Origin: Klebsiella huaxiensis
Lineage (GTDB): Bacteria; Pseudomonadota; Gammaproteobacteria; Enterobacterales; Enterobacteriaceae
DNA: 64,000 bases
Direction of reading: 5' to 3'
Assembly: GCF_003261575.2 (NCBI RefSeq)
Contig: NZ_CP036175.1
Location: 1,674,001-1,738,000 of the forward strand
The translations under genes were made by a program, and so were the position numbers. Under the pieces are notes generated by a model that was not told where the DNA came from, made no database searches, and worked only from the letters and a program-made list of their open reading frames with translations. Shown piece after piece: positions 26,388 through 35,372 of the stretch; positions within the stretch are counted from its first letter, which is position 1; each line of letters opens with the position of its first letter.

Positions 26388-27710
26388 ATGAGTTTTATGG
26401 ATACCTTTGAACGTGGCATGGAAAAAATTCTCGTCCCCATTGCCATTAAATTAAATTCTCAGATCCACGTTTCAGCCATCCGTGATGCATTTATTCTCTC
26501 TTTTCCAATTGTCATGGCCAGCTCGCTGATTATTTTAATCAACTTTGCTATTTTATCCCCGGATGGATTTATCGCGAGTATTTTACATCTAGGAGCGATA
26601 TTCCCAAACCTTGCCGATGCGCAGCAAGTTTTTACTCCGGTGATGAACGGCTCAGTCAATATTATGGCCGTACTGATAACCTTCCTTGTGGCCCGCAATA
26701 TTGCCATCAGCTACCAACAGGATGATCTGCTCTGCGGCCTGACGGCAATCGGTGCTTTCTTTGTCGTGTATACGCCTTATACCATCATTGATGGACAGGC
26801 TTATTTGACCACGAAATACCTTGGCCCACAGGGGCTATTTGTGGCTATTATCGTGGCTCTGATCTCCAGTGAGATATTCAGCCGCCTGGCGCGCAACCCT
26901 AAAGTGACAATTAACATGCCAGCGGCGGTTCCGCCTGCTGTGGCACGCTCATTTAAGGTTCTGCTGCCTATCTTCTTTGTGATGATTTTCTTCTCAATCA
27001 TCAACTATCTGCTGACGCGTATTTCTCCTGACGGCCTGAACGATCTGATTTACACGCTGATTCAGGCACCGCTAAAAGATATGGGGACCAATATCGTCAC
27101 GGTGCTGGTACTCGGGCTGGTGGCAAACTTTCTGTGGGTATTAGGGATTCATGGGCCGAATACCGTGGCGGCGATTCGGGAAGCTATTTTTTCTGAAGCT
27201 AATCTGGAAAACCTCTCTTACGCAGCTTCTCACGGTACCACCTGGGGAGCACCTTACCCGATAACCTGGACCGGCATTAACGATGCTTTCGCAAACTGTG
27301 GTGGCTCAGGAATGACGCTGGGCCTGCTGCTGGCGATCTTTATCGCTTCGCGGCGAAAAGATTACCGCGATCTGGCGAAAATGGCGTTTGTCCCGGGTTT
27401 GTTTAATATTAATGAGCCGGTGATGTTTGGCCTGCCGATTGTTCTTAACCCGATTTTGGTCATCCCGTTTATTCTGGTACCTTTTGTAAACTCATTAATT
27501 GGCTACTTTTTTATCAGCATGGAGTTTATTCCGCCGATCGCTTATGCCGTTCCGTGGACGACGCCAGGGCCGCTAATTGCCTTCTTTGGCACAGGTGGTA
27601 ACTGGCTGGCCTTGTTTGTTGGCATCCTGTGTCTGGCCGTTTCCACGATTATCTATTTACCCTTTGTGATTGCCGCGAATAAGGTAAACACCGCTGCAAC
27701 TGCTGAATGA
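26388..27710 (+). CDS. PTS sugar transporter subunit IIC (cellobiose/diacetylchitobiose family)
   Basis: 440 aa membrane channel with about ten helices, ChbC/CelB type. Family motifs are visible: GIHGPNTVAAIREAIF, TWGAPYPITWTGINDAF and the substrate-site region FNINEPVMFGLPIVLNP. Likely substrates are beta-glucosides or similar disaccharides, but the family is broad and no glycosidase gene is linked. Part of the IIB–IIC–porin–HAD set. Confidence 0.93.
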   Translation: MSFMDTFERGMEKILVPIAIKLNSQIHVSAIRDAFILSFPIVMASSLIILINFAILSPDGFIASILHLGAIFPNLADAQQVFTPVMNGSVNIMAVLITFLVARNIAISYQQDDLLCGLTAIGAFFVVYTPYTIIDGQAYLTTKYLGPQGLFVAIIVALISSEIFSRLARNPKVTINMPAAVPPAVARSFKVLLPIFFVMIFFSIINYLLTRISPDGLNDLIYTLIQAPLKDMGTNIVTVLVLGLVANFLWVLGIHGPNTVAAIREAIFSEANLENLSYAASHGTTWGAPYPITWTGINDAFANCGGSGMTLGLLLAIFIASRRKDYRDLAKMAFVPGLFNINEPVMFGLPIVLNPILVIPFILVPFVNSLIGYFFISMEFIPPIAYAVPWTTPGPLIAFFGTGGNWLALFVGILCLAVSTIIYLPFVIAANKVNTAATAE

Positions 27711-27770
27711 TTCTGCCTGCCTTCAGTCGACTGACTGAAGGCAAATTATAACAATCTATAAAGGTATTCT

Positions 27771-29444
27771 ATGTATTCAAGTAAATTGAAGGTTAGCTTA
27801 TTGTCTTTATCCGTACTTCTGGCTTATTCATCAACAGACGCAATAGCGGCAAAATTAACAATTGAACAGCGCCTTGAATTATTGGAGTCTGAATTATCAG
27901 CAAATAAAAAAGAGCTACAAAAAACGCAATCGCAACTGTCGAGCTATAAAGATAAAGTGGCGGTATTACAACAAAGCATCAAAGAGAACGAAAAGAGAGA
28001 GGTAACTGCGGGCTATCCTGGTGCCACCTCGCCGGTCGCCGATAATATTGCGAATGAGAATAGTGAAATCAGCAAGAGAGCCATCCCGGCAGAGGTCACT
28101 GCGACGCAGCAGGTTGCCGTAATTAATACCGATGGTAAGAAAACGAAAGTTGAAAGCGTCACCATGAAGGATCTCAGCAAGTTTATTAAAGACGATATCG
28201 GCTTTAGCTATCAGGGATATTTACGTTCCGGGTGGGGAACCTCTAACCATGGCTCATCGCAGACTTATGCCGCAGGGTCATTGGGCCGCTTCGGTAACGA
28301 AATGAGCGGCTGGTTTGACCTGACGCTCAACCAACGTGTTTATAACCAGGATGGCAAAACGGCCAATGCGGTCGTGACCTATGATGGCAACGTTGGCGAA
28401 CAGTATAATGATGCGTGGTTTGGCGATAGCGACAACGAAAATATCCTCCAGTTCAGCGATATTTTCCTTACCACCAGAGGCTTCTTGCCATTTGCTCCTG
28501 AGGCCGATTTTTGGGTTGGTAAGCATAAACTGCCGGAATATGAGATTCAGATGCTGGACTGGAAATCGCTTACCACAGATGTGGCAGCCGGCGTAGGTAT
28601 TCAGAACTGGGCGCTGGGCGTGGGCCAACTTGACGCTTCGCTAAGCCGCAATGATGTTGATGTGTATTCACGTGACTTCTCGAACACCACGCAAATGAAT
28701 ACCAACTCTGTTGATATTCGTTACCGCAATATTCCGCTGTGGCGGGATGGAGCGCTGTCATTGATGGGTAAATACGCTTTTGCCAATAAGAATGATCAGC
28801 AGGAGAAAAACGAGGATAACGGCAGCTACTTTAAACTTAAAGATACCTGGATGGCGACCGGAATTGTGCGTCAGGAACTGGATCGCAAAGGTTTTAATGA
28901 GTTTACCCTACAGGTGGCGAATAACTCTTACGCCAGTAGTTTTTCTAATTTTTCCGGGGCCAGTAACTCAATGGCGGCGGGACGTTACTACTATGGCGAT
29001 CACTCGAATGGGGTTGCCTGGCGCTTGATTTCTCAGGGCGAAATGTATCTGGCCGAGCGGATTATTATGGCCAACGCGCTGGTCTGGTCGCACGGTAGCG
29101 ATATCTATAGCTATGAAAGCGGGGCGCACAGCGACTTTGATAGCTTCCGGGCGGTGATCCGCCCGGCATGGATTTGGGATACCTGGAACCAAAGCGGCGT
29201 TGAATTAGGCTGGTTTGCGCAGAAAAACAAAACTGAGCAGGGGCGCTCTCTGAAAGAGTCTGCGTATAAAACGACGCTTTATCACGCCCTCAAGGTTGGA
29301 CCAAGCCTGTTAGGCTCTCGTCCTGAAATTCGCTTCTACGGAACATATATTAATATTCTCGACAACGAGCTGTCGCAGTTTAAATTTAATGACAATAGTA
29401 AGGATGAGTTTATGTTTGGCGTTCAGGCTGAAGTCTGGTGGTAA
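27771..29444 (+). CDS. LamB-family carbohydrate porin with N-terminal coiled coil
   Basis: 557 aa, well above the 420–450 of maltoporin because of an N-terminal extension, as in ScrY and BglH. Signal peptide about 1–27 (LLAYSSTDAIAA). Residues 30–75 are heptad-like (LELLESELSANKKELQKTQ), a probable trimeric coiled coil. The barrel follows (about 140–557; GYLRSGWGTSNHG, FWVGKHKLPEYEIQMLDW, terminal EVWW). It should bring the oligosaccharide into the periplasm for the adjacent PTS. Confidence 0.9.
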   Translation: MYSSKLKVSLLSLSVLLAYSSTDAIAAKLTIEQRLELLESELSANKKELQKTQSQLSSYKDKVAVLQQSIKENEKREVTAGYPGATSPVADNIANENSEISKRAIPAEVTATQQVAVINTDGKKTKVESVTMKDLSKFIKDDIGFSYQGYLRSGWGTSNHGSSQTYAAGSLGRFGNEMSGWFDLTLNQRVYNQDGKTANAVVTYDGNVGEQYNDAWFGDSDNENILQFSDIFLTTRGFLPFAPEADFWVGKHKLPEYEIQMLDWKSLTTDVAAGVGIQNWALGVGQLDASLSRNDVDVYSRDFSNTTQMNTNSVDIRYRNIPLWRDGALSLMGKYAFANKNDQQEKNEDNGSYFKLKDTWMATGIVRQELDRKGFNEFTLQVANNSYASSFSNFSGASNSMAAGRYYYGDHSNGVAWRLISQGEMYLAERIIMANALVWSHGSDIYSYESGAHSDFDSFRAVIRPAWIWDTWNQSGVELGWFAQKNKTEQGRSLKESAYKTTLYHALKVGPSLLGSRPEIRFYGTYINILDNELSQFKFNDNSKDEFMFGVQAEVWW

Positions 29445-29460
29445 TCGCTGAATAATTCAC

Positions 29461-29487
29461 TTAACGCCCGCCCAATGCGGGCGTTAA
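29461..29487 (+). terminator. perfect hairpin after the porin gene
   Basis: TTAACGCCCGC, loop CCAAT, GCGGGCGTTAA: 11 bp, perfect. No U-run follows on the + strand (TGCAATAAAAA), so it may stabilise the porin mRNA or end it only partly before the HAD gene. Confidence 0.5.
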
Positions 29488-29609
29488 TGCAATAAAAAAC
29501 ATCTTGTTTTTCTGATGTGACATGTTACTTGAAAATCATTTTTTACATGGCTTCCCATCGCTATTTATCCGGCTATAGTGAAGTCACTCTATCCTAATGG
29601 AATATTATA

Positions 29610-30446
29610 ATGATTAAACTAATTATCACCGATCTTGATGGAACATTTCTGAATAGTCATGGCGATTATAATCGTCAGCTGTTCACGCAGGTTAAACAGA
29701 TCATGCAGGAACAAGGAGTAAATTTTGCCCTCTGTACTGGCAAACAATGTGAACGTGTCGAAGAATTATTCGGTAAAGAGGCCAGCGATTTCTGGATCCT
29801 TGGCGATAGCGCCACGCGAATTAAGCACGGCGGAGAGTATATTTATCAATCCCTTATTGATAATGCCCTGGGACGCGAGATGATTGGCGTACTGGAAGAG
29901 GTGAATAAGGAACCTGTCATTATTGCCTGTACCGCCGAAGGCGCATTTATTCGAGATTCTGTCTCTCCGCAAATGTTGCAAAAAGTCAAAATGTCGTATG
30001 CTAAAGTGATTCAGGTTGCTGATTTTTCTGAAGTGAAATATGACTTTGTGAAAATATCCGTATTTGATATTAAAGGGCGCTGCCCGCAAATTAAACCATT
30101 CCTCGCCCCTTACTTTGATAAGGCCTATATAGTGGTATCAGAAGATGCGTGGATTGATATTGCTGACGTTGGAGTTCACAAAGGCCATACGGTAGAGATT
30201 TTACAAAACCAACTGAATGCTACCGCAGAGGAGACGATGGTCTTTGGCGACGGTTTGAACGACATCGAACTGATGACTCGGGCGACCTGGAGCTTTGCGA
30301 TGCGTAATGCGTTTGAAGAAACGAAACGGGCGGCGAACTTTATTACCGGAACAAATGATGATGATGCCGTAATGACCACCATCATACGTTTGCTATCGCT
30401 ACAGGATTCAGGCCGCCAGCCACAACAGGCCAAGCACTACGATTAA
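29610..30446 (+). CDS. HAD-superfamily (Cof-type) sugar phosphatase
   Basis: 278 aa. Motif I DLDGTFLN (nucleophile Asp8, acid Asp10), a Lys in the HKG loop, and motif IV GDGLNDIELM are all present; a C2-type cap domain lies between them. Members remove phosphate from sugar phosphates. Its place at the end of the PTS set suggests it acts on the imported sugar phosphate, but this is inference. The last 39 bases overlap the 3' end of the opposite-strand gene flk. Confidence 0.87.
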   Translation: MIKLIITDLDGTFLNSHGDYNRQLFTQVKQIMQEQGVNFALCTGKQCERVEELFGKEASDFWILGDSATRIKHGGEYIYQSLIDNALGREMIGVLEEVNKEPVIIACTAEGAFIRDSVSPQMLQKVKMSYAKVIQVADFSEVKYDFVKISVFDIKGRCPQIKPFLAPYFDKAYIVVSEDAWIDIADVGVHKGHTVEILQNQLNATAEETMVFGDGLNDIELMTRATWSFAMRNAFEETKRAANFITGTNDDDAVMTTIIRLLSLQDSGRQPQQAKHYD

Positions 30447-31367
30447 CGTCAGCACGATAACCCACGGTTTTTTAAATACTAACCACGGTGACGATGGCGG
30501 AGCCTGGACTGCTGGGATCGCCAGCGTTTCCTGCGCTCTGGCGACCCTGAGCACGAAAATTTTGTTAAGCAACATCAGCAACTGAGCTGGGCTGAGCGGC
30601 GTTTGAGCCGATGCATGCCAGCTACTTTGCGCAAAATCCATGACTCTCTGCCACTCACCGGTTTCCAGGGGCTGTTTTAACGCGGCTTTTAGTGAGGTTA
30701 GCGTCGGCGCTGTCTGCGAGCTGAGCGTTTGCCGCGCGTGTAGCCAGTAAGACAGAGGAGTAAAGTGGGTGGCCGGGATCAGTTCCCCACTTTTTACGCC
30801 GCTAAGTTCCAGCATGGATTGCCAGATAAGTTTGCTGGATTCGCCGGTGGCAGCGGCAAGTTTTGTCACCTGTTGATTCAGCGTATTGTGCTCTGCTGGC
30901 AGCAGTGGACGCCGTGTTGGCGGGCGCTGCTGTGGCTGAGGGATCGACAACTGACCGCTTTGCAGTAATTGCAGGACATTTTCCAGCTGCGGGAGGGTCA
31001 ATGCTTGCAGTGCTGTCTGTCCATCATGCTGGCGGATGTAATCGCTGACCGCCTGGCGATTATTTCCCTGATTCAAAAGCTCGGTTAGCTGCGCCAGAAT
31101 TTGTCGACGATGATGATTTTGTTGCGCGAGGATTAAGCGCTGGTTCAGGCTGTGCTCGGCGGCCTCAAAATGGCTCGCCAGCAGCGGCGCGTCGTTTTTC
31201 AGGCTCAGATCGTGTTTAACGCAGGCCCACACCTCGGCATTCTGCTGCGATGTTAACGCCACCAGACGCGTAATCAACCGCTCAAGTACGGTACGCTGCT
31301 GCGTGGTGAGCGGAGGTTCGCCTGTCCCCGGAGGGCGATCGGACATACCTGAAACGGGTTGTGTCAT
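30408..31367 (-). CDS. flk: flagella biosynthesis regulator Flk
   Basis: 319 aa. In Salmonella Flk is anchored in the inner membrane and stops premature secretion of FlgM before the hook is ready. Seen: Pro/Gln-rich N-terminal cytoplasmic part, conserved blocks (GNNRQAVSDYIR, RPLLPAEHNTLNQ, VTKLAAATGESSKLIWQSML) and a single C-terminal membrane helix (VIVLTLIVVLGLLWL). I start at 31367 because AAGGA lies eight bases before that ATG and MTQPVSG resembles the family start. Its presence does not prove motility. Confidence 0.9.
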   Translation of the reverse strand: MTQPVSGMSDRPPGTGEPPLTTQQRTVLERLITRLVALTSQQNAEVWACVKHDLSLKNDAPLLASHFEAAEHSLNQRLILAQQNHHRRQILAQLTELLNQGNNRQAVSDYIRQHDGQTALQALTLPQLENVLQLLQSGQLSIPQPQQRPPTRRPLLPAEHNTLNQQVTKLAAATGESSKLIWQSMLELSGVKSGELIPATHFTPLSYWLHARQTLSSQTAPTLTSLKAALKQPLETGEWQRVMDFAQSSWHASAQTPLSPAQLLMLLNKIFVLRVARAQETLAIPAVQAPPSSPWLVFKKPWVIVLTLIVVLGLLWLAA

Positions 31368-31466
31368 GACTAATCCTTCTACATAAGGCCGGGGGATGAT
31401 GTTCCTGGCGGCGAGATTATGGCACACTTCCCCGGTTTACTCTCGCTCTCAGACAGGTACTGAACC

Positions 31467-32603
31467 GTGAAAATCCTCGTTGATGAAAATATGCCCTATG
31501 CGCGTGAGCTTTTTAGTCGCCTGGGGGAAGTGAAGGCCGTTGCTGGTCGTCCTGTTCCGGCTGAAGCGCTGAATGACGCCGATGCTCTGATGGTTCGCTC
31601 GGTCACCAAAGTTAACGAAACGCTGCTCTCTGGCAGGGCTATCAAATTTGTCGGCACCGCGACTGCGGGTACCGATCATGTCGATCAGGTGTGGCTCCAG
31701 CAGGCGGGGATTGGTTTTTCCGCAGCACCAGGCTGCAATGCCATCGCTGTAGTAGAATATGTGTTTTCGGCGCTGTTAATGCTGGCTGAACGTGATGGTT
31801 TTGCGCTGACCGATCGCACGGTTGGGATCGTGGGTGTAGGCAATGTCGGCGGGCGTCTGCAAAAACGCCTTGAGGCGCTGGGGATCAAAACCCTGCTCTG
31901 CGATCCGCCTCGCGCCGATCGCGGTGATGAAGGCGATTTCCGCACTCTTGATGAGCTGGTGCAGGAAGCTGATGTTCTGACTTTCCATACTCCGCTCTAT
32001 AAAGAAGGGCCGTATAAAACATTGCACCTGGCGGATGAGACGCTGATTAGCCGCCTTAAGCCGGGGGCGATTTTAATTAACGCCTGCCGTGGGCCGGTGG
32101 TTGATAACGCCGCGCTGCTCAGGCGTTTGCAGGATAATCAGGCGCTAAGCGTGGTGCTTGATGTCTGGGAGCCTGAGCCCGATCTCAATACCGAATTGCT
32201 TAAGCGGGTTGATATTGGCACCGCGCATATTGCGGGCTATACCCTTGAAGGCAAAGCGCGTGGTACGACGCAGGTTTTTGAGGCTTACAGCGCATTTATC
32301 GGTCATCCGCAGCAGGTGGCTCTGGACACTCTGTTGCCCGCGCCTGAGTTTGGTCGCATCACTTTGCATGGGCCGCTCGATCAGGCAACGCTAAAACGAC
32401 TGGCGCATTTGGTGTATGATGTGCGCCGCGATGATGCGCCGCTGCGAAAAGTCGCAGGGGTTGCTGGTGAGTTCGACAAGCTGCGCAAAAATTATCAGGA
32501 ACGCCGTGAATGGTCTTCGTTGTATGTTCAATGCAGCGACGAACCGGCGGCGACGCTGTTGCGTCAGTTAGGCTTTAATGCCATGCATCATCCCATCCGT
32601 TAA
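31467..32603 (+). CDS. pdxB: erythronate-4-phosphate dehydrogenase PdxB
   Basis: Second step of DXP-dependent vitamin B6 synthesis: oxidises 4-phospho-erythronate with tightly bound NAD. 378 aa, GTG start, MKILVDENMPYARELFSRLG as in E. coli. The Rossmann motif is GIVGVGNVGGRL (about 119–130), and catalytic Arg, Glu and His lie in INACRGPVVDN, WEPEPDL and TAHIAGYT. The C-terminal PdxB dimerisation domain is complete. Divergent from flk; a hairpin with U-run separates it from usg. Confidence 0.96.
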   Translation: MKILVDENMPYARELFSRLGEVKAVAGRPVPAEALNDADALMVRSVTKVNETLLSGRAIKFVGTATAGTDHVDQVWLQQAGIGFSAAPGCNAIAVVEYVFSALLMLAERDGFALTDRTVGIVGVGNVGGRLQKRLEALGIKTLLCDPPRADRGDEGDFRTLDELVQEADVLTFHTPLYKEGPYKTLHLADETLISRLKPGAILINACRGPVVDNAALLRRLQDNQALSVVLDVWEPEPDLNTELLKRVDIGTAHIAGYTLEGKARGTTQVFEAYSAFIGHPQQVALDTLLPAPEFGRITLHGPLDQATLKRLAHLVYDVRRDDAPLRKVAGVAGEFDKLRKNYQERREWSSLYVQCSDEPAATLLRQLGFNAMHHPIR

Positions 32604-32618
32604 TATCTTCTTAATGCT

Positions 32619-32650
32619 CCTGCTGGATAATCCGGCAGGGCCGCTTTTTT
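32619..32650 (+). terminator. hairpin with U-run between pdxB and usg
   Basis: CCTGCTGGA, loop TAA, TCCGGCAGG (one G·T), then GCCGC and six T. The six-base gap before the T-run suggests partial termination within the pdxB–usg–truA–dedA run. Confidence 0.6.
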
Positions 32651-32665
32651 CTGGAGTACACCACC

Positions 32666-33679
32666 ATGTCTGAAGGCTGGAATATTGCCGTACTGGGCGC
32701 AACGGGCGCCGTAGGCGAAGCCCTGTTCGAAACCCTTGCCGATCGTCAGTTCCCGGTGGGGGATATTTATGCGCTGGCGCGTAATGAAAGCGCCGGTGAG
32801 CATCTGCGTTTTTCGGGTAAGTCGGTTATCGTTCAGGATGCTGCTGAATTCGACTGGACTCAGGCCCAGCTGGCCTTTTTTGCCGCCGGTGTAGAAGCGA
32901 GCGCCGCGTATATCGAAGACGCCACTAACGCGGGTTGTCTGGTGATTGATTTAAGTGGTCTGTTTGCGCTTGAACCGGACGTGCCGCTGGTGGTGCCGGA
33001 TGTGAACCCGTTCGTACTGGCGGATTACCGTAATCGCAACGTTATTGCGGTACCGAATAGCCTGACCAGCCAGCTGCTTGCAGCGTTAAAACCGCTGATC
33101 GATCAGGGTGGCCTGTCGCGTATTAGCGTGACCAATCTGCTGTCTGCTTCCGCTCACGGTAAAAAAGCGGTCGATGCGCTGGCGGGGCAGAGCGCTAAAT
33201 TGCTTAACGGCATTCCGGTTGATGAGGACGATTTCTTTGGCCGCCAGCTGGCGTTCAACATGTTGCCGCTATTGCCCGATCGTGAAGGTAGCGTGCGCGA
33301 AGAGCGTCGTATCGTCGATGAAGTCCGCAAGATTTTGCAAGATGACGGCCTGATGATCTCCGCAAGTGTGGTGCAGTCCCCGGTATTCTACGGTCATGCG
33401 CAAATGGTAGGCTTTGAAGCGCAGCGCCCGCTGTCGGCGGAAGAAGCGCGTGATGCCTTTGCCCGTGGTGAAGATATCGAGCTGTCCGAAGAAGGTGAGT
33501 TCCCGACTCAGGTCGGCGACGCTTCCGGCACCGTGCGCCTTTCCATCGGCTGCGTGCATAATGATTATGGTATGCCGGAGCAGGTGCAGTTCTGGTCAGT
33601 GGCCGATAACGTCCGTTTTGGCGGCGCGCTGATGGCGGTGAAAATCGCTGAGAAACTGGTCCAGGAGTATTTGTACTAA
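32666..33679 (+). CDS. usg: Usg protein, aspartate-semialdehyde dehydrogenase-like
   Basis: 337 aa. Same fold as Asd (NAD-binding GATGAVGEALFETL at the start), but the catalytic Cys of true Asd enzymes is not evident: the corresponding region reads VPNSLTSQLLAALKPL. It is probably not a working dehydrogenase; its role is unknown. It precedes truA with a one-base stop/start overlap, as in E. coli. Confidence 0.92.
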   Translation: MSEGWNIAVLGATGAVGEALFETLADRQFPVGDIYALARNESAGEHLRFSGKSVIVQDAAEFDWTQAQLAFFAAGVEASAAYIEDATNAGCLVIDLSGLFALEPDVPLVVPDVNPFVLADYRNRNVIAVPNSLTSQLLAALKPLIDQGGLSRISVTNLLSASAHGKKAVDALAGQSAKLLNGIPVDEDDFFGRQLAFNMLPLLPDREGSVREERRIVDEVRKILQDDGLMISASVVQSPVFYGHAQMVGFEAQRPLSAEEARDAFARGEDIELSEEGEFPTQVGDASGTVRLSIGCVHNDYGMPEQVQFWSVADNVRFGGALMAVKIAEKLVQEYLY

Positions 33680-34491
33680 TGTCTGAGATGGAGCAGCCGC
33701 CGGTCTATAGAATTGCGCTGGGCATCGAGTATGACGGTAGCAAATACTACGGTTGGCAGCGGCAGAATGAAGTTCGCAGCGTGCAGGAAAAACTGGAAAA
33801 GGCGCTTTCGCAGGTTGCTAATGAACCGGTGAGCGTATTATGTGCCGGTCGTACCGATGCCGGAGTTCATGGTACCGGTCAGGTGGTGCATTTTGAAACC
33901 CGTGCATTACGTAAAGACGTGGCATGGACGCTGGGAGTTAATGCGAATTTACCTGGCGATATCGCGGTACGTTGGGTTAAGCAAGTTCCACCGGACTTTC
34001 ATGCCCGGTTCAGCGCCACGGCGCGCCGCTATCGCTACGTCATCTATAATCATCGCCTGCGACCGGCGGTATTAGGTCGGGGCGTGACTCACTATTACCA
34101 TCCCCTGGATGCTGAGCGGATGCAGCGCGCAGCCCAGTGTCTGCTGGGGGAAAATGATTTCACCTCGTTTCGTGCGGTACAGTGCCAGTCGCGCACCCCG
34201 TGGCGTAACGTGATGCATATTAACGTCACCCGTTATGGTGCATATGTGGTGGTGGATATCAAAGCGAATGCCTTTGTACATCATATGGTAAGGAATATTG
34301 TAGGCAGTCTGATGGAAGTAGGTGCCGGTAACCAGCCAGAGAGCTGGATTGCAGAACTTCTGGCGGCAAAAGACAGGACTCTGGCCGCTGCAACGGCAAA
34401 AGCGGAAGGATTGTATCTGGTGTCGGTGGATTATCCGGCCCGCTACGACCTGCCGGTAATGCCGATGGGCCCGCTGTTTCTGGCGGACTAA
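33679..34491 (+). CDS. truA: tRNA pseudouridine synthase A (TruA)
   Basis: Makes pseudouridine at positions 38–40 of the anticodon arm of many tRNAs. 270 aa, E. coli length. The catalytic Asp60 lies in CAGRTDAGVHGTGQ. Other family blocks (YDGSKYYGWQRQ, HHMVRNIVGSLMEVG) are intact. Translation is coupled to usg; dedA follows 27 bases later. Confidence 0.97.
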   Translation: MSEMEQPPVYRIALGIEYDGSKYYGWQRQNEVRSVQEKLEKALSQVANEPVSVLCAGRTDAGVHGTGQVVHFETRALRKDVAWTLGVNANLPGDIAVRWVKQVPPDFHARFSATARRYRYVIYNHRLRPAVLGRGVTHYYHPLDAERMQRAAQCLLGENDFTSFRAVQCQSRTPWRNVMHINVTRYGAYVVVDIKANAFVHHMVRNIVGSLMEVGAGNQPESWIAELLAAKDRTLAAATAKAEGLYLVSVDYPARYDLPVMPMGPLFLAD

Positions 34492-34518
34492 CCTGGTTAT
34501 TAAGGGCTAACGCAAACT

Positions 34519-35178
34519 ATGGATCTGATTCGTTTTTTAATTGATTTTATTTTACACATTGATGTGCACCTGGCTGAGCTGGTCGCGCAATACGGCATCT
34601 GGGTATACGCGATTCTGTTTTTGATTCTGTTCTGTGAAACCGGCCTGGTGGTCACGCCGTTCCTGCCAGGTGACTCTCTGCTGTTTGTTGCGGGTGCTTT
34701 GTCGGCGTTGCCGACTAACGATCTCAACGTGCACTTGATGGTGGCGCTGATGGTGGTTGCTGCGATTATCGGCGATGCCCTGAACTACACCATCGGGCGG
34801 CTGTTTGGTGAAAAGTTATTCAGTAATCCCAATTCAAAAATTTTCCGCCGCAGCTACCTGGATAAAACCCATGGCTTCTACGCTCGCCACGGCGGCAAGA
34901 CCATAATCCTTGCTCGTTTTGTCCCGATCGTCAGAACCTTTGCGCCGTTTGTGGCGGGAATGGGACATATGTCCTATCGTCATTTTGCGATGTATAACGT
35001 GGTTGGCGCGCTGCTGTGGGTGCTGCTGTTCACCTACGCGGGTTATCTGTTTGGCGATTTGCCGATCGTGCAGGAAAATCTTAAGCTGCTAATCGTGGCG
35101 ATTATCGTGCTTTCCGTACTGCCAGGGGTGATTGAAATCATTCGCCACAAGCGTGCTGCGGCGAAACAGGCGAAATAA
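34519..35178 (+). CDS. dedA: DedA-family inner-membrane protein
   Basis: 219 aa with about five membrane or re-entrant segments. DedA/VTT proteins are thought to move lipid carriers such as undecaprenyl phosphate or phosphatidylethanolamine, and are needed for cell division and envelope integrity. Family marks are the acidic/Pro motif TPFLPGDSLLF, GDALNYTIGRLFG, and the basic motif GGKTIILARFVPIVRTFAPF. Ends with a basic tail. Last gene of the pdxB-side run. Confidence 0.94.
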   Translation: MDLIRFLIDFILHIDVHLAELVAQYGIWVYAILFLILFCETGLVVTPFLPGDSLLFVAGALSALPTNDLNVHLMVALMVVAAIIGDALNYTIGRLFGEKLFSNPNSKIFRRSYLDKTHGFYARHGGKTIILARFVPIVRTFAPFVAGMGHMSYRHFAMYNVVGALLWVLLFTYAGYLFGDLPIVQENLKLLIVAIIVLSVLPGVIEIIRHKRAAAKQAK

Positions 35179-35190
35179 CGTTGCGGTTAT

Positions 35191-35217
35191 CTTCGGGCGG
35201 TATGCCGCCGTCCGAAG
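35191..35217 (+). terminator. hairpin after dedA
   Basis: Outer arms CTTCGG/CCGAAG and inner arms GCGG/CCGC form a stable stem in the 194-base dedA–accD gap. No clean U-run follows. The remaining gap up to 35372 should hold the accD promoter and leader. Confidence 0.45.
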
Positions 35218-35372
35218 AGTGAAGTGTGAGCGGTTCGACCACTTTTTTATCCCATGTTACGGGATGTTATGATTTAATGTGCAACATTCATGGTCTGTAA
35301 GGGGCAAAAATGGCATTATGCGCCCCTTGCGACAAAACTGGCATCGACCAGGTTCAGGTAGAAAGGTTATCA

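Noticed and set aside
35310..35372. In-frame upstream extension of accD
   Set aside because: The added 21 residues are unlike AccD and lack a good ribosome site; the ATG at 35373 has AAAGG and the family start MSWIERIKSN.
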